NCBI GenBank assembly: GCA_002751075.1
Contig: NAOQ01000273.1
Location: forward strand, 19,798-35,606
From: Ichthyophonus hoferi
Lineage: Eukaryota; Opisthokonta; Ichthyosporea; Ichthyophonida; Ichthyophonidae
Reading direction: 5' to 3'
DNA: 15,809 bases
The notes under the pieces are model-generated. The model did not search any database and was not told where the DNA came from. It was given only the letters and a program-made list of their open reading frames with translations. This document shows positions 1 to 10,100 of the stretch, piece after piece (the stretch's first letter is position 1; every line of letters starts with the position of its first letter). Both the position numbers and the translations under genes were made by a program.

Positions 1-20
1 CTTCTGTGGTTTTTGACTTT

Positions 21-87
21 TTATTTTGTTTCATTTAATGCTATTTTACTTTTTTGTTGTTTATAATCAGATTTTTCACCCGTTGAC
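21..87 (+). repeat. 67-bp direct repeat, copy 1
   Basis: This segment (from ttattttgtttcatttaatg to cgttgac) recurs at 230-296 with a constant 209-bp offset. By eye 59 of 67 positions agree. Weaker similarity extends a few bases to the left. The family is not recognised. Confidence 0.85.
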
Positions 88-130
88 AGCAAACCCATTC
101 TTGATATAGTAATACCAACTAACCCACGCA

Positions 131-200
131 TCTTCCGTGGCATAATTAGCAGTGTGTTCGACTGTTAACTGAAAGGTCTCGGTTGTTTTTCAGACAGTGG
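131..200 (+). pseudogene. Decayed tRNA-Asn(GTT)-like sequence or head of a tRNA-derived SINE
   Basis: The core GTTCGACTGTTAACTGAAAG (156-175) closely matches the anticodon arm of eukaryotic tRNA-Asn, with the GTT anticodon at 164-166. Upstream, CCGTGGCATAATTAGCAGTG (136-155) resembles the D-arm and box A (GTGGCGCAAT..GGTTAGCGCG), but is a few bases short. Downstream, GGTTGTTTTTC is a poor version of box B. The anticodon stem keeps three Watson-Crick pairs plus a G-T, and one pair is broken. The acceptor ends do not pair. A working tRNA is therefore unlikely; a tRNA pseudogene or SINE head fits best. Confidence 0.5.
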
Positions 201-229
201 AGTTTTTTGCTATTTAAGTGGTTGAATTT

Positions 230-296
230 TTATTTTGTTTCATTTAATGTTACTTTACTTTTTTGCTACTTATAATCAGATTTTTTATCTGTTGAC
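230..296 (+). repeat. 67-bp direct repeat, copy 2
   Basis: Partner of the repeat at 21-87. All eight differences between the copies are transitions. The two copies enclose the tRNA-Asn-like remnant, so this may be a repeat-tRNA-repeat unit or part of a 209-bp tandem array continuing beyond the window. Confidence 0.85.
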
Positions 297-690
297 TGCG
301 ACATGGGCTGTAGATAGTTTTTATTTATTTTAGATGGTGACGGTAGCTGATAATTCAAAATGAATAACTAAAATGTCCATACAGGATTATTATTTAGTCA
401 AACTGAAGAATATAACTATATTCAATGTTAATTACCCTCAAAGTTGATTTGTTAAGTTATACTTACTAATATGCGGTTCCACGGCTTCTTATAATCTCTA
501 AGCATTTTTTTAAACTAGTTTTTTTATATAAAATTTTTTAAAGCTATTTTAATATTATTACTAACCACAATGGTCTAAACACTGGTATTGGTTTTGTGAT
601 ATATTGCCAAAGTACTCTTGTAAATATATAATCCTATAATAACGTAAAATATATATTAAAAGTATATTTTTTTTTTGTAAGTGTTGTTAT
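297..690. other. AT-rich stretch, nothing recognised
   Basis: The sequence is very AT-rich with poly-T runs. No open frame, RNA gene or repeat could be supported on either strand. Confidence 0.6.
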
Positions 691-1260
691 CTATCTCTTT
701 CTTAATTCATCTACCTCTAATATGTCAATGTCTTTTACAGCTGGTTGTAGGTCTAATATACGTGAAAAGTTGGTCCAATTAAGTGGAGTCAATCCTAATC
801 TCAGTCTTTTTTGATGATCGGCATTAATCAATAATGATGCCCTGCCTGCATTGGTGAAGCGCTATACATGTGTGTATTTTCTAGGATTTTTTCTGGTTGT
901 TTCTTAGAGAAATTGCTAGACATAGCTTATCGCACAATGTTTTTATTAAATAGGGACTAATGATTATTGCTCACTATATAAAAGTCATGTACCATGACTT
1001 AGCCCATCCTGAATACTAGCACAACGAGCGTTCTTTTGTACTTAAGGGCTTTCACTAGCCAAGAGATTAACCAAAGATATTCCGTATACCATTTATTGGA
1101 ATTTGTTTCAGATTGGTTCAAGATCTCTTTCATTAGGACTCTGTTATGTTTTCTACATTTATAACTACTTGTCTAATACAGTTACCAAGATAATGTTCTC
1201 CTTTTCTTAGCTTATTGAATACATAAATTTTTATATAATGTTAATAATAATATGTGTTTG
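691..1260 (-). pseudogene. Coding-like relic of unknown family
   Basis: The clearest part is an open stretch at 691-861 on the minus strand, 56 codons plus a stop. It has a protein-like composition with motifs such as GLTPLNWTNFSRILDLQP and a charged end, EVDELRKR. It is preceded by an AG that could be a splice acceptor. Further protein-like minus-strand stretches occur at about 1000-1140 and 1150-1250, but not as one continuous gene. I do not recognise the family. It could be the tail of a decayed mobile element or of a host gene, and chance is not excluded. Confidence 0.3.
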
Positions 1261-2334
1261 TGTGGTACAGTATATGCATTGCTTGAGTACCAGACATGCA
1301 ATTATGCCAGTCGCTCTTGGCACTCTAGAATCGTAGGAGCATTGAAAGTCTCGGATCAGATTGTCTAATTAAAAATCTTAGATTGTGATTTTCAATCAGA
1401 AATTCTGATCATAACATCATACCAAAATGCCAATAGTATCATTATCTTTACAGCTGCGAATAGTATTTTTGGCTTCAGAACTATAATTATCAGTCTTTTA
1501 CAACATGTGATGTATCTCCAAGGTGTCATACTGTAATATATACTATTATTTACCCGGGCTTATCAATGTAAGCTACTCTTTGTATGCTATTTAATACATT
1601 TAAAACTTGGTACTTATTTTTTAAAATATATTTCTTTGACCCTACTAACAAATATTTTCTAGATCATTTTTTCTTCTCTACCTCAGGTTACATGCATTAT
1701 ACTTAATCTACCATAATACACATGGAGAGACAAAAGGAGAAGTAGAGCAGACTAAGAAAGGTAATAGGTTATGTAATTCATATTTCGCAGGCCAGAGGAT
1801 CATGCGAAATAAAAGAGAGAAATCAATAGTGTAGTGACTGCATAGTTATGCCTAGCGTGTTATTCTGACTGTTTGAGTTTCATGAATACAGTGGAAAACT
1901 TATACTAGTTGCAGACAGTATGTTTGAAAGTTTTGTTCCTCTTTGGTCACAGAGGTACATTAAGATATGTGACTACATATATATGTTTATACTTCCTTGT
2001 TTTTAACCACTTCCTGTGCTTGCATTTATTATTTCTTCTTATATAATAGGCTTTTAATAGCTGTCCATGGTATATATTCCAAGTTATCTATTACTTCATT
2101 CTTTAAAATTATGATGTTCATCACCTAGAACTCTATTTTTCATTAAGAGGTTTGCTAGTACTTAAAATATGTATTTGTAAGTATAGTTTAGTATAATTGT
2201 GTTATGAAGAAGAATAAATCTGTATTATATATGAAATTCAAAGCAAGGTCTTACTGGTGCAATACACCGAAAGACACATGGCTGCAGGAAATAAGCACAC
2301 TAATGCACTATATTTTATTGTATTCTGAATTGCT
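1261..2334. other. Intergenic AT-rich DNA
   Basis: No gene is recognised on either strand. The only structure seen is an 8-bp perfect inverted repeat, ATTTCGCA/TGCGAAAT, at 1782-1789 and 1803-1810. Confidence 0.55.
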
Positions 2335-2335
2335 G

Positions 2336-2500
2336 AAGGTAGATTCGCCGTCACTATCTACTGGCATGTGACATCCCTCTCTTCTTTCACTAGACTCTGG
2401 ATTTGTGTTAACTTCAAAATCCTCAAACAGTACCCTTAATTTATCCTCGTCCGTTGTGCCAGAGAAGAACTGTACCCATTGTTTCCTCTTTCCTATGGAT
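2336..2500 (-). repeat. 165-bp internal duplication, copy A
   Basis: It aligns without gaps to 3174-3338 at a constant 838-bp offset, at roughly 70-75% identity by eye. The best-kept block is aaggtaga...atgtgacatccctct (2336-2380). Confidence 0.85.
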
Positions 2501-3173
2501 CTACTCCATGACTGTTCCTTTAAGTCTTTCGTTTTCTGCCACTACTCTTGCAATATATTCATGTTCATTTTCTGTCAGTTTCAGAAATGTTTACAAATAT
2601 TTCAACATGTAAGTGGTCTGTTGTGCTATATCTTAGCAATCAAATTGACTCCTCATGCCCCTCCATGTGTAGAACGCAAATTAATTTTGCTCCCAACCTG
2701 CTATCAGATGTTGCTCTGTTGAGACTGATACATAGAGATAGTGTCTAGCCACTGCTTTATATGGAGACACTTTGTTTGGACTCTCCAGCTGTTGGAGAGT
2801 TGGAACATCATCTATTGCTCGTGGACACATGGAAATGTGCATCTTATCTTTGATGCACTCAGCCCATTTGCAGCTAATCCCACGTTAATTTTCTGAGAAG
2901 ATCTCTTCTTTGGAAATGGGGAGATGTGTGATTGGTTTGGGAGCTCCTCCCAATAGCATGAGCAATTGCTGTATGATCTCAGCCATAAAAACGGTTGAAT
3001 TCCAGGAAACTGTTGTTGCAGTCCCTGGGTAAGACCACGTTCTGGTGAGCCATTGGTATTCTGCTCCTCTGCTATGGTTCTATATAGGTCCTTCATTAGA
3101 TGGATTTGATTTATCAGTGGAAGCACTTGTAGGTTGCTGGGCCTTAGTAACCCTGTCATATTATGCACTACTA

Positions 3174-3338
3174 AAGGTAGATTTGGCATCACTATCTACT
3201 GACATGTGACATCCCTCTTTTCCTTCCCTAGATTCTGGACTTACGGTAATTTTGAAGTTCTCAAACAGTCTTCTTGATATATACTCATCATTTGCGTCAG
3301 AGGAGAATTATATCCACTGTTTCTTCTTTTCTGTGGGA
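3174..3338 (-). repeat. 165-bp internal duplication, copy B
   Basis: Partner of 2336-2500. Both copies are in the same orientation. The conserved reading frame and the shared peptide EGCHM.VDSD show the duplicated piece was once coding. Confidence 0.85.
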
Positions 3339-3440
3339 CTCAATTTAGCTGTAGTAGCCGTGGTAGTTTTACATTTGAATTGTGGAACAGAAGTAGTTGA
3401 AATGTCTCTACTTTTAACTCTCATTACTACTACTTAAAAT

Positions 3441-4108
3441 AGACAAATATTACGCACTTAACTTTATTGTTAGACATTATGAAATCAGTATCCAGCCTAA
3501 GTTTATGATTGCTAGTTATATAGTTGTTGGTTCAGGTCAATACCAGTTGACCATATGATAAAGTGTTAGAAATAAGTATATGATTGAATAAGAAGGAACT
3601 CAACTTAATTATTATCTAACATGTGTTGTCCAATGATTATTCAAAGGTTCATTCTGGATGCTATGCATCACATATGTATCATCAAGCACTATATGTGTGA
3701 TAAATACCAATGACCAACACTGCACTACACATATATTTCTAACTAACTGCAATTAGCGACATGATGTAATTAATTAACTATCATTGAAGAATGTCTTACT
3801 CTTACTTACCAATTGAAACTTCATTATTTCTTAACATTTAGAGGTTCAATGCTATAAACAGTTAAGTATTTTTGTACAAGGTATCATGAAGTATTCGACC
3901 AAACACTTGTAGGGGCTGAGATACTTCAACATACCTACTTGATACATTGTATTATTGTACCATCCATATCAATGGTGTAATTATTTACACACACAGTTAT
4001 ACAACCTCCACCAGAAAGGAAAAAAAAAAAGAACAAAAAAGTCGGGAAAAGGGGGCTCGTAAATCAAGTTGTATGTGTAAACCACAGTCAGATAAAGGGA
4101 ATGATTAT
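3441..4108. other. AT-rich spacer before the central gene's 3' end
   Basis: No gene is seen. A 58-bp unit at 3564-3621 begins TGTTAGA and ends TCTAACA, giving imperfect terminal inverted repeats of about 10 bases. It might be a tiny MITE-like remnant or chance. Confidence 0.5.
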
Positions 4109-4114
4109 TTTATT
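4109..4114 (-). terminator. Polyadenylation signal AATAAA of the central gene
   Basis: A canonical AATAAA on the minus strand lies 46 nt after the TAA stop. It is followed by T-rich and GT-containing sequence (about 4020-4090), as expected for a cleavage and polyadenylation site. The predicted 3' UTR is therefore short, under 100 nt. No transcript data support the exact cleavage point. Confidence 0.6.
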
Positions 4115-4159
4115 TTTACATAGATGTATATTATAGATCACAGACAATAATTTAGAGTC

Positions 4160-7100
4160 TTAGTTAGATGGCTGCAAAATCTGGAGGAGACGTTTGGCTA
4201 CCTTGCCGGCAATCACCTTCTGTATATCAATGGTTTTAACCTGTATGTTTTTGTGTGTATGCATGTAGGTATAAGAGAAATAGTATAAGTAGAAACATCC
4301 AATGACACGAGCATGAGCATGTGGGTAAATATATATGTATATGCATATAATGTACAGATATCTATGTAACAGTATAGCAAGGCAAGTGGGTGAAGAAGTA
4401 CCCAAGGCGAGACACATAGAACATATATAAGTATAAATGAACAAAATGAAATCTCATTAATTTAGGCCATTGTAATATGCTGCTATATAGGCCCTACACC
4501 ATTCTTATCTTTTGATAGTATAATTCAATCAAAGTCCAAAGAAAATAAGTGCATGTATATGCATAATAAGCATAGACAGTATGCTTACCGTGTATGGGAA
4601 GGTGCCGCTATCTAATCCAGCTTCCACCTCCAAGAGCATTACTTCACCTGTATGTGTATGTGTAAGACAAAAAATAAACTATAATAATACTGTCAAGCAA
4701 TTATAGTACAATACCAGGAATCAATAATAAAATACTCCTATACAGTAATCATAATACGACACTAGAAGTAATTCATAACATAGTAGTAGCATAATGCAGA
4801 ATATACCAGATTTTTATAATAGCAATATAGCATCGTAGAATAATAGTAACATAACACAAAAAATGCAAAAAAAATGATCCAATAATTATAAAGTAATTAT
4901 AAAATAAAACTATAAGTCAGCTTTATTATTAGTGAACATAGATAGATAAGTATGAATCATGTTGAACATAGTAAATGTATTTATATAGTTTTCAATAAAT
5001 AAACGAGACTGGTGACTTTATAATCTTACTTGGCTTTTCTCTTTGACATTTGTAGATAGAAAATGACACATACCCGAGACTGAGTCAACTGCACAGTCAA
5101 TTCGTGCAAATATAAGATGTGATCCAGTGTGTTCCATTAAGGCTCTGTGAGTGTCGTTCATTACCTTCCTCAATTGAGAGAAGGGTACCTCACTGTGAAT
5201 GTCATCGTCTTTGGGTACACCTATGTCTGTAAGCTGTAATAGGTCGGATGTCAAAGTAGATCAATAAGTGATAAGGTATGAACAGAGACAACATAAAAAA
5301 CATAGAGCTACAAAGCAGTGGTATATATGCAGCAGATCCTACTCTATCATATTCTATCCTACCCTATCCTACTCTACCCTACCCAAACTTTCTCCCATGC
5401 TGACAGGGCATGGATGCACACATGTATACACTACACATGCACACATGCCAACATCATACCAAGCACATCATTCATACCATAATCTCGCTATGCACAAGTG
5501 TTTCTTGGCCGGGTTGGAATGATCCAGTCTTGAAGTAGGCTTTAAGTACTACACATAGCTCCCCATCTAGGAAATAGCCTTTAAATTCTGGATTCCTTCC
5601 AGTAAGTGCTACTGTACATGGTTGAATCTACAAGGAATAAAGTAAGTATCTATGCGTGTAATTACACAACTATAGATGAGTCATACATATTTATGTATGA
5701 AACGCGTTCTTACAAAAGGCAAGCAATATATAAAGGGTATGCTATCTTGTCATAGACGAGTGCAACACCAATATATTATTATATATAGAGGGGTGAAAGA
5801 GAAAAAAACTGACAAAAGAAAAGTAATTTTAGGGGTTATGGTATACAAGCACTAAACGTACCTGTACACCTGAGCTTCTGTATTCCCCTAGAACATGTGT
5901 AAATGTTTTCTCCAATTGGGTAGGCATTGATTCGGCAATGTCATCTGTGAGATGCATGATGGTATGTATGCGTGTATATATTTACAGATAGATCTCTTTA
6001 TTAGATTAACTGTGATCTTCCATATTTTCCCCCTTGGGATGAGTCATTCCTTGTTATTTTAACTACCCCTGATGTCTATCCAATAAGATACGTGTATCGT
6101 TTTTAGACCTTAGTATAGCAGATCTTGCGCAAGTCAATAGCTTATCATACTATATATGAATAGAGCAGTTATGAACTGTGCACTGGCCTTGAGGCGTCCT
6201 ACTGAGTCATATACCAGGATTACATACAATATATACCTGCATATAAACTTATACATAGAAAAAAAAAGAAAAAGCAGTAAAGAAAAAGAGAAAAAGAAAA
6301 GAGAAAAAAAAAAAGATCAGAGCAATGCGTAGCTACGAGAAGGGGAGCTCAACCCAAGGGGGGCTCAACCCAAGGGGGGCTCAACCCACCGTTAAATTTC
6401 AACAGCACATTGCCCTCTCTGCACCATTGACTGTCACTCTTCACATAAATTGTACTGTAATCTAGACGGGTCTCAGGCTTTAGACCAAAGTGTCTTTCCT
6501 TTTCATTAAGAAACTCAATTGTTTTCTGTGTTTGTTTTGTCAGTGGTGTAAGAAAAAAGGAAAAAGAAAAACATGCATATATATCTATGCGGAAAGTAAA
6601 AGAATCAATAGATAAGAGAACAGTTTGATGGTGTGCAGGGGCTAAAAGGAAGTGATAAATGATAAAGGCAATGATAGAGAAAGCGAAGAAGTCATATATA
6701 TATGTATTATTTGAGGGTTAGAGTGTGGAAACAATATATATATATACATATTTATATCGAGATATGGGCACTCAGACAGCCTAACCAATATGAACGATGA
6801 TTGACAGATCGGATCTACTCAATTAGCCACAGTCTGCCCCCCAACCAGCCCAACCTCACTGGGCTATCAACGTGTAGCAAAGGTTTTAGTGCATAGACTC
6901 TAGGGAAATAGAAGGCTCAGAAATGAACTCACACGTGACTTATCGAATGTCATAAAGTAAGAAAATAAAAAAAATAAAACAAACTATAAACAAACATACA
7001 CACATGTATAACTAAATAGAAAGAAACATCAAAAATAACTGTAGAGAGGGAGTACCTTTTCAGCCAATGCTTTGGCCCCCAATTCCTTGAACTCAGTAGC

Positions 7101-10100
7101 TGTCGCTAAAATGGTAGGCACAGTATTTACACCATTATCCTTCAGGCACTATAGGCAAAGGAATATTCGTCAGTTGAGAGGAAATGAACTACTGAGGTGA
7201 ATAGGCTGCCTAGAACAGAATGGATAAATCAAATACTATATATACGTGGTACAAGAGTTATGTATCACACCATTCATATACAACTAACTAGAGTAATAAT
7301 ACCATGTCTGTCAATTATAGTAATAAACATACTGGTAGTAATAATAGTAATTTCAGCAATAGTTTATCAACATATATTGCGGTATATATATAACTCTAAT
7401 CAAAGACAAGAATAAACTTAGCCTGACAATATACGTGGATAGACAGGTAGACAACCACCCAACGAAAATGCAACTAATTAAATAATATCATGTGCATATA
7501 ACGTTTTACTTTAATATACAGAGATGAATGAAGTCTAGAGCAAATCAAAAATACAAAGAGATACAACGTACATGAAAGAGAGGCAAAACATGAAACCGTA
7601 GATATATAAAAACATATATCTTTAAATGATAAATAAATCAAATAATAAAACCATAGAGGTGTAAAAATAAATAAAGATTATAACAGCAAGGAATGGTAGG
7701 GCAAATAAAATAAAATAAAATAAAATGCAATGGGCTCCTAGTGTAGACACAGAGCCTTCTCAGCTAATAGATAAACATACTCTTGTCATCAAGCATGCCA
7801 CCCATTCCATACAAATAATCTCATGTAAAAATAATTCACATCAGTTTACAAATGCAAATGCCCTGATCCATTATACATAATTGGGTTTTAAATAAAATAT
7901 CATTCCAGTGGCAAGATAAGATGTAAAATAGGAAGACTCCAAATATAGCCCATGGTTGCAAATACAAACCAGAGCGTATCACTACCACGTATACAGTAAT
8001 ACAATCCCTTCATACACCTTACACAATGACATTACTAACCAGTTCATAACACTAGCTCCTATCACGGATTATTAGAATATATTTTAAAATACGGTATATT
8101 TATGCATTACAATAGTCTAAATAACACCATAATGTGTACTAAGTCCTGGTTTAGTATTTTGGGGTTATAGACTTACATATGATATATATATACCATACTA
8201 TCAAACACACTATCGTACATACATAAGCATAAACATAAACATAAACATATAACAGCTCACTAATAAATGGTCTCACCTTCATGTAGACGGTCTTATAATA
8301 AGCGAACTCCAACACACTATAGCAAGGGTACAAGGTACATGTGGAGGCATAATGTTCACTGATGGCTTTAAGTACACACAATACATCCCGGCACCGCTGC
8401 AAGCGTGTTAAGAAGCCCTGGCCTTCCAGCATGTCTCCTACTGCCATCACCAGAAGGGTTCTTTGGGGAAGGGTCCAGTGTCAATTAGGAATGAGAGAAG
8501 GGTTTAACAGCAGACAAAACATAATTATATATATGAAAAATATATGAATTAGGATATATTGTGTATGTGAGAGTTAGGTGGTATATAGTGGAAAAGAATG
8601 GAGAAAGATGTAGAGACGTGGATATCTAGTATAATAATGCGACAGGTTGACAATGATACAAACGTACGTATTTTAATATTCTAATAGTTGGAACTCTATG
8701 GACTACTAGTTTTTTATAAACCAAACATATAAATGTTATATACGGTAATACAATGATCGTTCTTGAATGACATAATATACATATAGCAAGGCCGTGCAAG
8801 ACTGGTATACGGGGTTATATGCAAGCCCTTTACGTGTTGTCTGTTGGCATTTAAATCCTCGTATACATACAAATGCTATAACTTTTCGTTTTACTACATA
8901 ACATACATACCTATGTATATATCAGTGCATATATCATACACTTATATATATATATATATATGCTTTGTTTCTATGTGCATAGATGATAATGCCTGCGACT
9001 GTTTATCAAAAAGTTGTTGTTAATAAGGTAAAATAATAGCATTTTAATAATAATAAGTTGCCAATAATAAACACATATACAGACTTTTTGAAAACTCTTC
9101 CTAACGTTGAAACCCACAAGCACCTTTGCTATTATTTGCATTTCAATGCATTATATTGTATATATGAACAAACATATGCAAACAAGCATAGATACATACT
9201 TATTCCTTTCAGCCAGTGCTTTGGCAGTCGTAAGAGCCAGCTCAGGTTCATCTGACACACCTATAGGGAAGTCATCCAAGCGGATATAGTCAAATTCCAC
9301 CTGCAGGCCTGAGAGCTCATGAACGTGTTGGGCGATCTGAAGGAAAGGAAAGGATATATATGTATAGAGAGAGAGAGTATAAAGGTATAAACGGGTATGG
9401 ATGTGTAGGGGTTGTCTTGGTTAATAACTGACATGTGAAAATGTAAAAAGACTGAAAATAATAACATAATTGTAAAGTGGGAAGAGAAAAAAAAGGATAT
9501 GAGAAAGAAAGAAAAAAACACTTAAGAAAAAGTAGAGTATTGGGTAATAACAACTACAATAACTGTAAAAATATAGAGAATAATAATAGAAAATGAGTAA
9601 TAGTTATAGCTATAGCAGCCAGAGTAATAATAATGCAAATAATAAACACAACAACAACAACCAAAATAAGAACAACCATTACAAACAAAACAATAACAGT
9701 AGTAACTATCGCAATAACACAACAACACCACACTAATGCAGTGAGAAGGTTGACTTACGTCGACCTCAGGGCATTTCATAACACTACCCATACCAGGTCT
9801 CTCATTGATAGCGATTAGTCCAACTTGCACCTTCGCACCGGCCGTAGTGCTCGCGGAGCCAATGGTCGTTTCCTCGCTAGCCTTTGTGATTGGCTGTATA
9901 GGTATGTGTGGAATGAGTATGTATATATAGAAATATGTTTACATATAACCTATCCAGAGACAATAACATAACACCCTATAGCAGTTAGTAGGTTGCATGG
10001 AAACACATATGGGCATATAGAAGTAATGTATGCTTATGTGCAAATGACAAACCACCCATACAAATATGGAGATTCATCCAAGTCTATATATCCTTATTCA

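Larger units (their letters stand above)
2335..3440 (-). pseudogene. Decayed coding region containing an internal duplication, probably a mobile-element fossil
   Basis: The minus strand shows protein-like composition over about 1.1 kb, although it is broken. Two segments, at 2336-2500 and 3174-3338, encode related peptides. They share KQW near the start, then LFE.F, PES, EGCHM.VDSD and STF. The stretch between them is also protein-like on the minus strand. Plus-strand open frames here are antisense shadows. I recognise no catalytic motif and cannot name the family. An old transposon or retroelement is the likely source because of the duplication, the decay and the neighbourhood. Confidence 0.4.
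4160..9893 (-). other. Exons 3-12: linker, pre-ATP-grasp and ATP-grasp ligase module (residues 231-635)
   Basis: Residues 231-251 are a Ser/Thr/Ala-rich linker. A Rossmann-like opening follows (QVGLIAIN, 253-260). Residues 364-377, LYPCYSVLEFAYYK, and GVNTVPT at 388-394 match the bacterial pattern 'wNp..vl.w..dK.yl...a.rGvpvvPT' of RimK/GshB/DcsG-like ligases. IYVKSDS around K442 fits the nucleotide-binding 'vVKP' strand. QPCTVAL (488-494) and YFLDGELCVVLK (504-515) fit 'vQPf...ldGe.s.avlK'. FARID (R580, D582) and LLEVEAG (E596, E598) fit the terminal 'aRvD...lmElE' metal-binding motif. TTL domains normally end in an E-x-N motif, which is absent. The ten exons are short (59-184 nt). The superfamily call is firm; the exact family is uncertain. 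Confidence 0.78.

Noticed and set aside
3252-3437. 61-codon plus-strand open frame
   Set aside because: Its hydrophobic product is an antisense shadow of the decayed minus-strand coding region.
3564-3621. 58-bp TGTTAG...CTAACA unit as a complete LTR or MITE
   Set aside because: It is too short for an LTR, the inverted ends match only about ten bases, and no target-site duplication is clear.
5268-5522. 84-codon plus-strand open frame overlapping exon 9
   Set aside because: It is antisense to intron 9 and exon 9, and its Ser/Tyr/Pro/Thr-rich product mirrors the pentamer microsatellite.
7197-7415. 72-codon plus-strand open frame in intron 5
   Set aside because: It is antisense to the central gene, Ile-rich from AT-rich DNA, and has no recognisable domain.
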